The notes beneath the pieces are model-generated. The model ran no database searches. It was not told where the DNA came from and saw only the letters and a list, made by a program, of their open reading frames with translations. Source: Symbiotaphrina buchneri (taxonomy: Eukaryota; Ascomycota; Symbiotaphrinales; Symbiotaphrinaceae). From it: a stretch of 64,000 nucleotides of DNA. This document shows positions 47,786-58,445 of the stretch, in pieces (the stretch's first letter is position 1; every line of letters begins with the position of its first letter). Location of the stretch: NCBI GenBank assembly GCA_001599915.1, contig BCIG01000035.1, forward strand, positions 1 through 64,000, read 5' to 3'. The position numbers were made by a program, and so were the translations under genes.

Positions 47786-47811
47786 GAGGCGGGGCACTAC
47801 AAAAGGCCCCT
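47786..47811 (+). promoter_or_regulatory. Candidate stress-response promoter elements of hsp9
   Basis: About 150 bases before the hsp9 start codon lie GAGGCGGGG (47786-47794), a TATA-like TACAAAA (47798-47804) and CCCCT (47807-47811). CCCCT is the stress-response element core known from yeast Msn2/4 targets such as HSP12. The leader that follows is CT- and CAA-rich, as in highly expressed fungal genes. Confidence 0.4.
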
Positions 47812-47953
47812 CCTCTTCCGCATCCTCTCATCTTCCTCTCTCCTCTCTCATCATCACCACTACTGAAACACTTGTGCTTCTTCAACCAACAACAACTTTT
47901 CTCAAACCAAGCAATCTTCAAGACAACCAATTCCTCATCCTACTACAGCAAAG

Positions 47954-48516
47954 ATGTCTGACACAGGGTACGTATTTCGAATCCATTTCGCCTGAACTGA
48001 CTTGTCGAACCCTATGACGTCCGTCACTCGTGCTAACTCCTCTCATTGTCACAGACGCAAAGGTGTTGGCGAGCAGGTTCAGGAGAAGATCACTCCCGAC
48101 TCGCAGAAGTCTACCCTCGACAAGGCCTCCGAGAACGTCACCGGCTTCGGCGACAAGCTCGCAGGGTCCGTTCAGCCTGGTACGTAAGGGTTGCTTGATG
48201 AGCTATGACCCTCTACACACTGTGTCAACGAGTCAAGGATGGCATGGAGGCTGACAATAGCTTGTCATAGACGACGAGAAGTCCTACACCCAGAAGCTCT
48301 CTGACTCTACTCGCTCCAACGCCGATTCCGCGCAGAACAGCGGGAAGAGCTGGACCGAGTCTGCTCAAGAGGCCGCTTCCAACGTCGCGCAGTCCGCGTC
48401 TGACGCTGTCAACTCGGCTGGTGAGTCTCGCCATGTTCCGACCGTGCGGTCCCTACGAACTATCGCTGACAATATACCTTGCAGCCGAATATGTCTCGGG
48501 CAACAAGAAGCAATAG
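47954..48516 (+). CDS. hsp9: Hsp9/Hsp12-family stress protein
   Basis: Exons 47954-47967, 48055-48179, 48271-48420 and 48485-48516 join in phase to 106 residues. The protein begins MSDTGRKGVGEQVQEKITPDSQKS and continues with KASENVTGFGDKLAGSVQP, then Ser/Ala/Asp-rich helices with no cysteine or tryptophan cluster apart from one Trp. This is the Hsp9/Hsp12 (WH11) family: small, very hydrophilic proteins that are disordered in solution and fold on membranes, induced by heat, osmotic stress and starvation and abundant in conidia. The first exon has only 14 bases. Codon use is strongly biased to C-ending codons, unlike most neighbours, in line with very high expression. Introns are 64-91 bases, all GT-AG. 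Confidence 0.94.
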
Positions 48517-49130
48517 ATTCGACTATGATACCCTCACTCGGCGGATTCCTAAACTTTTCTGAAGGTAGCTGAACCAAGTCTTGCGGAGGCACACGTCATG
48601 AGATTAGCGGACGGTCTGGCTGGAGGCAACTTTCTGTTTCCTAAGTGTATTTCCGCCTCAAGTAGTTAGCCAAACAAGAGCAACAGCCATTCACTGAACC
48701 CCTTATGACACAAACCCGCTTGCATCTGTTTAGACATCGTTGGTGATACTCTAGGGTCCTGTGCGAGCGGAGCGTATTGACATAGCACATTTGAGACGGT
48801 GTAGGCCACTTAAGTGAGGGGTCTTTCCAATGAAACCCGCTTGTCGTGAGATTTGAGGCCCAAAATGGCAATCTTGAAAAGAGCCATGTTTGGAAACTTG
48901 GCCCTGAGAACATTGGCCTGATAACTCTTGGGTTTGTGGTAGTAGGTGTCCTTTTTCACCTCTTGTTAGACTCTTCATATAGTGTCCCTATGGTTTACCG
49001 TAGCCCTCTGTAGCAGTAACGGTCGAGCGCCGTATACCTTTAGCCTCATAAAGTGCAACCTCCATTGCCGCGATCTTCGAATCCCGCTCGCCGGACCGTC
49101 ACGCAAGTATCGCACATACTCACACACACT
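48517..49130. other. Intergenic region between hsp9 and wbp11
   Basis: About 610 bases without a gene; contains the hsp9 3' side and the promoter of the next gene. No repeat cluster seen. Confidence 0.5.
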
Positions 49131-50036
49131 ATGGCGAAAGATAAAGAGCGTTCGATCAACCCTGCACAGGCCCATCGGAAGCAGGAGAAGCAGAAGGCCC
49201 TCAAAAAAGGTACGCTTGCGGCACCACCCGGCTCCTCTTCAGCGCACTTTCATCGCACGGGCGATTGCTGATCTCAAACAGGCAAAGCAGAGCTTCAAGT
49301 CCGTCGCAACGAGAAGCTTGCCCGGCGGAATCCTTTCCGATTACAACGTCAAATCGACGAGCTGCGCAATGCCGAGGCAACAGGACATCCACTCAGTGGG
49401 CGTGACAAGCGCATGCTCGAAGAGCTTGAGAAAGACCTTGCTGCTATCAAACGCGCAAGGGAGGCACTCGGCGACAAAGCTCCTAAATTCGAAGACAGGG
49501 GCCCTTCAGGGGACAGGGCCAGAACCAACCCGCTACCTGGACGCCATAAACGGCGTCACGAGGAGGTGGACAAGAGTGAGAGCTCGGAGGACACCGAAGA
49601 AGAGGTCAGAAGGATACCGATGCCCAGGGATACCCCTCCACCGATCCCGCGACAGCGCAGCCGGCACAGTGAGGGTAAAGGAGAAATGGTCGAAAAGCCA
49701 AGCTTGCCCGAGCCAGTACCTGTGAAGACTGTATACGAGTCGAAGCCTATCGTCAGGGACCTGAGGAAAGAGGCCGCCGCGTTTGTTCCATCGGTAGTAC
49801 AGAGGAAAATTGCAGCCAAGAAAGGCTCCGTCCCTGGGAAGCTTCTAGAACCGGAGGAGCTGGACAGGCTCGAAAAGGAGGGATACAACGGACCTCCACG
49901 GAGCGACATCACCCAACCAGTCGCTGCCGTGACTCTCGACACCAAGCCCGTTTCGCGCTTGGAGGATGAGGAGGCGAGGTTTGAGCAGGAACTGCGAGCG
50001 GTGGAAGTTGAGGAAGTGCCGGATGAAGATCTCTGA
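49131..50036 (+). CDS. Wbp11/NpwBP-type splicing protein
   Basis: Exons 49131-49209 and 49282-50036 join in phase to 277 residues. The N-terminal 90 residues are the WW-domain-binding protein 11 family domain: MAKDKERSINPAQAHRKQEK, then KGKAELQVRRNEKLARRNP across the 72-base intron, and LSGRDKRMLEELEKDLAAIK. In animals Wbp11 is a nuclear pre-mRNA splicing factor that binds PQBP1. The remainder is charged and Pro-rich (RDTPPPIPRQRSR, a possible SH3/WW ligand) with a conserved-looking AAAFVPSVVQRK block typical of the family and an acidic C-terminus. It is shorter than animal homologues, as usual for fungi. Confidence 0.88.
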
Positions 50037-51110
50037 GCCGACTCGACCTCTTCCCCGACGTTGAGCTTTCTGGGGCTCCCCTCCCCGCTGCTGATAGACG
50101 CGTGTCAGCCACGCACCTAGCTTTACTGTGTCGAACTATAACCTGACGCATCTGTGCGTTGGAGAAGAGAATAGATGGAGTCAGACTGGTTACTACGAAA
50201 TTACGAAGCGCTCGCCCGTTTATTCCGTCAACTCCTCGACGGTGGGACGGTCCTTCAGGCGATACTCACCATACACCCACCGATCAGGGCTCTAGCGATG
50301 CCCAAGACTTACAAATACTGCGCGGTCCACGAGAGCAGCATAGACGAGCGAGTATGGGCTGCTCGGTATCGACGAGGGCCTGCCTCGGTCGTGGACAGTG
50401 GCCTGCATTTGTACATTCCGGTGTCTGCTGGACGAGAAAACTCACATAGCAGACACAGGCAAATTCTGCTAGCTGGCATGACGTTGATCGCGGCCTATCC
50501 TGTGGATGTGTCCGTCAAGTCTCCTTCATGTCTTTGCGGCAGTTGCAACTGTTATGTGTGAATGAGCCGGAGGTTGAAGTGAACGGGGCCTTTCAGGTCC
50601 CTATGGCGGATGCGGCACGTGGGCGAGCCTTATATAGATATGGCATACGACACACATGAATAATAGAGAACAAACTTGCGAATTGGTCCGGAACAAGGAC
50701 CCGATTATCATCTATGGAGCGTATCCCATGGGCTTAGGCCGTGAAATTGGTATAATGCACAAATCCAGCAATATTAAGAAGGGACCATTGACCAACGCCC
50801 GAACCCAGCGAGCCCATTGCAGAGCATCCTTCACCAACGCTGGGAGCACCCTAACGCCAAAAATGCAACTTCGTAGCCATCCAGTGCGCCTCTGACCCCT
50901 GCTTGCCCCGCTGTCAAGTGGTATCAAATGTTCGTGAAATGGACCGAAGGCCTGTCAATATGAAAATTGCTCGTACGAGTAGCTCACGCAGATCATTTCC
51001 ATGAAGTCAGCGTGACCGAAACAGGATTATCAAAAGATAGCAGCCCGGGGGTATCCATTTTTTCGACATATCTCGCGGCGATCCTGATTCAGTGAAGCCA
51101 ATCAATCATG
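50037..51110. other. Convergent 3' region between wbp11 and mtfA
   Basis: About 1.07 kb. The only notable open frame, 50175-50561 (+), would make 128 residues starting MESDWLLRNYEALARLF, but it has no recognised family. Nothing else is supported. Confidence 0.4.
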
Positions 51111-52161
51111 CTACACGGAGCCTGGCCCGCCATGACATCCTCGCTCATGCCTCTTCATGTTGCTTCTGACGCTGAAGCTCTTTCCACAACCACGATGAGG
51201 ACACTTGAAAGGCTTCTCCCCTGTGTGGCTGTGGCTGTGTATCCGCAGGCTGCTGGGACGGCTGAATGCTTTGTTGCACGTTTGGCAGATGTAGCGGTCT
51301 TGCGACTGAGCGAAGGCCGATTGCGCGGACGGAGAGATGTAATGATGATGTTGCCAGGGATTTGAGCCATTGCCGGGGAGATTCGTAGGCGAAGCTGATG
51401 AAGGACCGACGGTCATCGGAACGTGCGGCGATGTGAACGCCGGAGGCAGAGGGCGTTGTAGTTGGTTCCCGGAAGGAGAATGACCAGGTGAATAGTAGGA
51501 AGACCCATTCGACTCCATCCCCGGAGAGGAGTCGGCGTAGGGCGACGTGGAGGCATGCGACTGTCCGGACCATCGTTCCTCGCGGGCAATGCCGACGACA
51601 TGCGGGCGTTGCGTAGCTGGATCAAGGTTGTTGATGGCCGAGCCAAAGTAGGAGGTGCTTGTTGTTGCGGTCGGAGAAGGGTGCCGTTCATGTGCAGATC
51701 CAGGGCCGGGCGGAGGAGTGGGCGGAAGGGTTTGCTTGACATTGCAGATAGCTGTCTGCTCATACCCAAATGATGCCTCACCGGATCGCTGGATAAGCGG
51801 GGTTTGACCAAGTGACAAGTGTGTTTGACGGGCGAGGTCGGCTAAGCATGTCAGTCTGAGGTCCAGTAGCAGGAAATGTGTACGGAGACTCACCTGATAT
51901 GATATTTGACGGGCCACTGTCTGCCACCCGCAGTAGATTTGATATCGACGGGAGAGAGCATTGCGTCCCATCCTCGACCGGAGGTGAAGGGGGTAGTTTT
52001 TGCCCGGAGGACTGGACGAGAACTATTGGAAGTTGCGAGCCATAGGGGTTCGCAGCCAATGCAGAGGTCATCTTGGGGTTTCGCTGGCATTCTTGGCTCG
52101 AAGATTGAGGCCGAGAATAGCAGTCAGCTGGACTGTCGTTGACCAGCTTTGACAAATTCAT
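51111..52161 (-). CDS. mtfA: C2H2 transcription factor MtfA
   Basis: Exons 52161-51894 and 51841-51111 join in phase to 332 residues. Two adjacent C2H2 fingers lie at the C-terminus (CQTCNKAFSRPSSLRIHSHS, linker TGEKPFKC, then GCGKSFSVRSNMKRHERGCH), the layout and sequence of Aspergillus MtfA. The N-terminal MNLSKLVND, the PPSPPVEDGTQCSLPSIS block and LPPTPPPGPGS after the intron also fit. MtfA governs secondary metabolism, asexual and sexual development and virulence traits in aspergilli (known). The 52-base intron was chosen because GTGAGT is the best donor and only the CTTAG acceptor is in phase, with a CTGAC branch site. The open frame extends upstream, but no further conservation was recognised. 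Confidence 0.88.
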
Positions 52162-52460
52162 GCCTGAACACTGCTGAGAAGACAGCAGGCCGCGGTATAT
52201 GCTCGGTGGTCGCAGTTGCGTAGGGAGGTGAATGGAAGAAGCTAGGTATGTCTGCTCCAGAGGAGGCCCACTAAAGAGAGAGGTTGACCTAAGCAGGGTT
52301 GAAGAACGGTGTTTGGCTGCACGCTCTTCCCCGTTCGTGCGCCGTGAACCGGAAAGTGCCCGGTTGAAAGGGACGATCAAACTCAAAGACCAGGAAGGTC
52401 GTAGGTGCAGTTGTGGAGTGGTACCAGTAGTAGTACAGATGGGGGTGACTGATCTCCCAG

Positions 52461-52807
52461 GATACGGCCTGGCGCAAGCGTCAGACCCTGGAACGAGAGC
52501 AGCAACGGTAGCGTCGCTGAACCGATCCTAGATTCTCCGCTAAGGCACGGAATAGAGCGTACCTCAGGGAAGGAGGAGAAGACGGCCTTAGGAGGAAGAC
52601 TCCCTAGGAGTTACTCGACTTCGCCTCGATTGTTGTTAGGTGTCAGATACTCCAGCTACTCCTGAATCCGAGCAGCTAAGCTTGACCAAGACAAAGTTTG
52701 CCGATCCGTTTGAATGACGACCTGTCCAGCACAACGGTGCTGCAGAAACCGACGACGAAGACGGCGACAGGATGACAGATGACCCACCACGCTCCGAGGG
52801 CCGTTGA
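52461..52807 (+). other. Exon-like fragments of unknown origin
   Basis: Positions 52461-52507 follow a good acceptor (CTGATCTCCCAG) and read DTAWRKRQTLEREQQR. From 52640, right after another acceptor-like TTGTTAG, an open stretch reads VSDTPATPESEQLSLTKTK to a TGA at 52715 and then continues in the same frame with an acidic tail to 52807. These could be exons of a small unannotated gene, or chance. No start exon or family was found. Confidence 0.2.
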
Positions 52808-53771
52808 TCGCTCGTGCTATCTCTTGATTCACACAACCAAGACCAGGGCGGAAAGTGATAGAAGATTAGGTCAGGAAACTCGGGCAGCCTAAGTCAAGCC
52901 AGTGTCAAGCAGACCAAACCGTGGTCGTGGTCGTAATCTCGTAGGCGCAGTAAGATAGTAGTGGTACCGACAGACTACCGGTAGACAAGACGTGCCGGCA
53001 AGATCGCTTTGGTGGAGCACGTCGAGTCCCTTTTGGGCCGCTTGCCCTTCTAGACGACAATCGTGTCGAGTCTCGAATCCTCCGCTCTGGCACGCTGGAC
53101 GCCTGAAGGGACCGACGGCTGCCAAGGGTGCTTCACTTCGGTGGAGTCAAATATGATCAAGGAGCTGTGAAGGGATCGACGCCGTAGTCGCTCATGCCCT
53201 CGTATAAACAGTCTAGCAGGTCTGTCTAGACAACAGCAGGAAGATTTCTGGGAAGATGATGGTGATAGGCGGGTACAGTCCAAGGAGGAAAGGTAAAGGA
53301 AAAGGCATGATTCGTTTCGGAGAGACGGCGACCAGGGTTCCAGTAGTATGGCATAGCATCTTGATAGCGCGGGACCGGGGCGCATCCTACGGAGAATATC
53401 ATAAAAAAGGGTAAGGGTAAGAGAGGGCATGGGTAAGCCTTAGGTGCAGCAAAGTGTGCGCACACAGGTGCCTGTCGTCCACACACATCCGTCGTAGCTC
53501 GTACCTTACCTCTTAAACCGGTTACTCTCACCGTATTACCTCGAATTCGACGAAAACGAAGACGGAGTAATGATTGAGGTACTGTACTCTACCTTAATAA
53601 TGAGAATATACCTTGCCTTACCCTCGATGAATAAGGCAAGTTAAAGTAGCCGTTTCCTCCCTAACGGACGTTCAGGATGCGGAGACTGGGCCACGCTAGC
53701 CGTAACGGGTCGAAACCGTTGCTTGAGCCTTCTCCTGGGGCAGCATACCCGGCAAAAGCATTCTAGAAAGC

Positions 53772-53803
53772 CAAGCAAAAAGCAAGCAAAGCAAAGCAAA
53801 GCA
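53772..53803. repeat. GCAAA short tandem repeat
   Basis: About six imperfect GCAAA/GCAAAA units in intergenic DNA. Confidence 0.8.
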
Positions 53804-56384
53804 GTCAAGGCAACCACTACTAACAATTCCTTCCCAACGCAGGCTGCTATGAACAATTACCCCTAAGGTAGGTAGGTATGTACGAGTACGAGGACACTTG
53901 ATCCCTCGAGTACCTTATTACCTTTGCCTTTGGAGGTCCACCGTATTATTCTCGCCAGCGGCCAGAGCTGCAAGGACGGAGCGAACCCCCGCAACTGTAC
54001 CTCATCCACCTAGGCTAACATTACCTTATGATCAAATATGACACAGTGGAGCAAGGCAGGGCAGAGCAGTCAGGAGTCGGGAGGAAACGATCGGCGCCTC
54101 ATGGAAGATGGGACGGACGTCTGCAGAACGATTAGAGCCAGACACAAAAAGGAACAAAGGACAAAGGAAGCGCAGCAAAGATGTTGCATTCGTCACGGTC
54201 GGGTTCCACTTTTCGTTGGTCCGGCAGCTGTTTCCAACGTGCTGGGATCGACGGTGCAGCGGTGGGCAGGCATGTCCCCGGCTCTTCTGGCAGCCCACAA
54301 ATAATCTCACGGTTGTTCAGGGTGACAATAATCTCCTTTGCCGCCAGCCGGACCAAACTCAGTTGGGGATCATCGTCACCAAGTCGCTCGGGATAAGGAC
54401 GGAGGTACGAAAGATCGAAGCACCCTCGACGCTCGCAGAAGGCAGACGGCGCTCTAGGGCCAGTCGTGCCAAGCCCCGGCCGCTGTTCGACGTTGATCAT
54501 CATTGGGGACACCGTCATGCGCTCCCTTGCGCCGGGGACCGGCCAGCAACGATTAGGTTTAGTGGCCTCCACCTGTTTCCATATCATCGCTCCCCCTGCG
54601 ATACCGTCCGTGAAGCTGCACCACTCGTGCTGGCAGCAGCATTCCTAGTCGAGATTGACAAAGCACTACCCGGTCGGTATCTCCCTGTCTGTCAAGCGGC
54701 CAGGCCGATGCCATACGAAAATCCGGAGGCTTTGGTACTGGTAAAGAATAACTGTATAGGAAGCTACCTCAGCGCAAGCGTTGGCCCCGATCTCCGACCA
54801 TGGCGCGCGTGTGCGAATTCTCCGTAATGACGACCAAGCCAGGAGTTTTGTGTGAACAAGTACGGTAGCTTGCTCCGTCCAAGTCGGGCGCCACCGTCCG
54901 CGATTATCTTTCGTAGCGTCTCCTCGCTGATCCCATTATCTGAGATCTTGCCAACTACGGAGCACCTACGGAGTAAGGTGCCATGCCCTAAACGCCCATC
55001 AGCCAACGCAAAAGGACAGGGACGGTCCATGGCGGTGGGCCCGGGCAGATGATGGTTTCATGGCAGAGATCTTTTCCGAAATTGCCGCCTGGATATCAAG
55101 CGGCCAATGGCATACCGAGGTCAACCATCCTTGTTCCACCTGAGCTGCCAACCTTCCAGGGTAAAAGATGCTTAAGCAGGAGGCACCGAGGACAAAGTGG
55201 AGTATGTACACACCTTACTGCACTTTAGTCGGCTAGTCTGAGAAATATTGGGGCTGGGGAGTACTCCGTACGGCCCGCGGGCTTGTTTGGCAATGGGGAT
55301 TCTGCCGTCAGCGCAGGCGGACTGACCTCCGCGCGCACGACGATGTTGTGATTTTTCCATGGCTGTTGTCTTCTTTGCTCAGGTGCCCTCGTTGCGCAAA
55401 TCTCCCGCTGACACACGGCAGTCGAGGAGGCTAGAGGCCCGCTAGTACCGTTGGCGCAGGTGCCAAGAAGGATGAGGCCGAACATCATGGATGCTTGAGC
55501 ATGGGAACCCCTGCCGGTGGATGGCAAGATTTGCCGACGAACATCGGCCCAAGGCGCCCTAGCGCGCGGACCTGGGTTCAGCGCTGGCCGTATTCTACAC
55601 GCCGCTTTTCCCGATGGGGGAAATAGCTTGTGGACGGGCTCGGGTGATTTGCTCGCCATCCCAAACTTTGTGCGCGGAACGCGGCTAAGGAAAGGCCCAT
55701 CGCAGATCAGGGGTCACCGCGCATCGTGGATTTCGTGGGACACCCGGATGTCGCATTATTATTCGTCGCATCGTTGTCGAGCGGATATTTCACAGACAGT
55801 ACGAGTATCGTACACGGTGTACACCATACATGCACGAATGATACCGGTCCGGAATAAGGTACCTCACCTGCCAGGCTACCACCACGAGCACGAAGGAACC
55901 TTTAGGCGGCCCCGACAACCACTTATCCCCATTCCGTTGGCCGAGCCGTAGGATCCACGCACGTCCGCACGCCCGCATGCACGGCAGTTGGTCCTTTCTA
56001 CGGGCTTGGTTGCGGTGCACAAAAGCAGCATAGTTTGAACATCGCGCCATGGAAAAGGGGCAAAGGCTCGAGGCCGAGCCACCTCTTTTCCCGTTTGGCA
56101 TCCAGATCTCTTCCCTCCCTCCTTATCTGGAAATTGTACCAACGTTTTGGCGCTCCTGCTGCTGCGAGACCCGGTAAGCAAGCTGTATCGTGTCCTGCCA
56201 CGGGACACCAAGATGGTGCCGAGGTGGACGCGGCAGAAGATTAAGAAGAAAGGAAGGTACTCGTTATACCTTCAGGCAAGTGTAAAGTAGTAATGTTGTA
56301 GAAGCTGTAGAAGCTGAAGTAAGGTACTATCTATTGCCTGACTCGTGGTTCGTGACCCATGACGCTACGCTAGCAGACATGGCT

Positions 56385-56440
56385 ACCTAGGTAAGGTAGG
56401 TGCCATAGTAAGGTAGATAACCGGGTAAGGTACCTGTATC
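56385..56440. repeat. AGGTAAGGTAGG/GGTAAGGTACC motif cluster
   Basis: Three AAGGTA units with a terminal GGTACC; one of the dispersed motif clusters in gene-poor DNA. Confidence 0.7.
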
Positions 56441-57317
56441 TGACCGAGATGTTCGGCTGGGGATGATCCTAGAGAGTTACAAAATAGCGTCTTTACAGAT
56501 GTCGAGTTTGATGTCAACGCATTTTCTTTATTTACCGCCTGCTCATATATTCCTCCTCTCACGAGGAAGCTTCGTACAGAAGGACAAGTGGCTCAGAGTC
56601 GGAGGGCCCCGTTCTTGGACAGCCACATACATTTGAATCTGGTTCCATTGATTCCCGAAGGCTTTCTGGGCCAGATCCTCGGATCTGACAGATTTCTGGT
56701 CGTCACACGCTTTTATCCTCAAAGCATTAATTATTCTTTAGTATCCCTTGCCCTCGCCTTACCTAGCGCATATTAGCCCGTATTTGATATTGTTTCACGT
56801 ATCTCTTAGAATTCAATTGTCCATTTCCGAATCAGTTGCCAGCGGCTTCTCTTAACTGCATACGGTACCTTACCATTGTTACTACGATGGCCCCCATCTC
56901 GTCGTCCCACGGAGCAGATCCGACGATCGACAAGGCCCTTCCAGGCCGCGACGGACGTCACAGGTTGCGCTACCCTGCCATTCTTACACCTATTTTGTGG
57001 CAAGCGCCGTCGCCGCCTGCCATTAGTATTCGATCAGCAGAACAGGCCCTCCTGATTCTCACCTGGACTTTCCCCGGACTGATGATCATTCCCATATGAC
57101 TTGGGCATCATCGTCACTTGTCCGCCGGCGTCACCGCTTAGAAGGGCCCAGCTGCCCAGAGTGGTGGATGCAGTGCATCATCGGCCTCGGAAGACGCAGG
57201 TCAATGCAATACCCACCTTACGTACAAGGACCTCGGTACGTAGAGCAGGACTGGAGACACCAGGATCAGGATCAGCATGAGGATGGATGGGAATCTGACT
57301 TTGGGACAATCATACTG

Positions 57318-57345
57318 GGAAGCTGGAAGCTGGAAGCTGGAAGCT
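57318..57345. repeat. Four tandem copies of GGAAGCT
   Basis: A perfect 4 x 7-base tandem repeat, 35 bases before the long inverted repeat. Confidence 0.9.
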
Positions 57346-57379
57346 GTAGACTCCTCTACCATCCCATTCAGGCATTCTT

Positions 57380-57421
57380 GTCCGCCCGGGGGAATGACGA
57401 GCTCGTTCCCCCCGGGCGGAC
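57380..57421. repeat. Long near-perfect inverted repeat
   Basis: Arms GTCCGCCCGGGGGAA and TTCCCCCCGGGCGGAC pair over 15 positions with one extra C on the right, around a central spacer containing the palindrome CGAGCTCG. The GC-rich stem would be very stable as RNA or cruciform DNA. Confidence 0.8.
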
Positions 57422-58445
57422 TGGCATCGGCTAGAGCAAGCTCGGGATGCGTCAAGGAAACCGGCCATATCACATTGTTCTTGCATTATTGGCATTTCCA
57501 ATTCCCCTTTCCAACCCCCCTTGACCCACGTCCCGACTGACAGGTGGCCTCGCTCCCCGGCCATTCCGCAACTATGAAGTATTCCGCGTATTCTCCCCAC
57601 TACCGGATTGTAGCGAGATCCGTCCTCTACTGGCTGGCTGCTCGACAGTCTTTCAAAAGCCGGGTCGGCATGTGTTAGGTAAGGTAGGTTGACCGCGCCA
57701 AGAGAGACCGACTCTCACGTCGTCCTGGCACCGGAATTAACATGGGCTTCCTGGCCATCTGCAGGTTTGGCATCTTTCTTGCTCCGGGGGCCGTGCCAAC
57801 CAATGTGACCGCACATATGCGGGTACCTCTAAGGTAGGTAAGGCGGGGGAGTCGGCCTGTACCGGTAGATCACATCAAGCTCCATAATAATGACATCCCG
57901 CTCCTGGCAGTCATCCGAAGAAATGGATGGCTTAGCGGATCATTTACTACTCAGTAACATACTCGGGGACTTACGGACTGCCGGCGTAATACATGAGGTC
58001 CCAGGTGTTCTATGTAGGTACGCAGCGTGCGGTTATGTTGTAATGCATTACGGGGCTAGGTAGGGGGATACGGAAGGGCTTTGCCTGCTCTTCAAGTGCA
58101 CACATTCTTTCGTGACGCCGCGCCCCTTGAAGAGGTGCGCATGATGCAGAAGTAACCCAGAAGGGAGTAACGGGACAATTCGATCCCTTCAGACGCCCAA
58201 TAGCCCGCCGTCGGGATCGACCAAGATGCCTTGTGCATGCCCAACGGCATGTATGAGCTGCATTAACAAATGGATCCCCTAGCACACGATATGCGCTGGG
58301 AATTACACGCCTATTGCATGCACAATGCAATTCCATGAAGCCTGCGCCAAGTGCGTTCCATGAGTAGATGCTGGCTCAGCAAACTGCCCGCATGAGCGGG
58401 CCTAAAGCAAAAGTCATAATCTCGTTATATATTCTCGTTAATCGC

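Larger units (their letters stand above)
40140..47953. other. 7.8-kb gene-poor region
   Basis: No recognisable intact gene. The first 1.2 kb contains the coding-like tract listed separately. The rest holds short overlapping open frames on both strands without family content, an ATT microsatellite at 43091-43105, and motif clusters at 44161-44190, 45349-45373, 46926-46947 and about 47697-47720. TACGGAGTA-type motifs occur at 42197-42205 and 45754-45762. The last few hundred bases are the hsp9 promoter. Confidence 0.55.
52162..58445. other. 6.3-kb gene-poor region
   Basis: No gene is firmly supported. The first 300 bases are the mtfA promoter. A pair of exon-like pieces lies at 52461-52807 (listed separately). 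GC-rich overlapping open frames on both strands around 54040-54830 look compositional. There are motif clusters (about 53500-53620, 53864-53880, 56385-56440), a GCAAA repeat (53772-53803), a 7-mer tandem repeat (57318-57345) and a long inverted repeat (57380-57421). Confidence 0.5.

Noticed and set aside
50175-50561. 128-residue open frame downstream of wbp11
   Set aside because: Starts reasonably (MESDWLLRNYEALARLF) but has no family match, and the second half is irregular; possible but unsupported.
54038-54830. Long overlapping open frames on both strands (up to 239 residues)
   Set aside because: Both strands are open at once, composition is GC-driven and no conserved motif is visible. One minus-strand frame (54132-54587) has a mildly protein-like stretch but too little to call.
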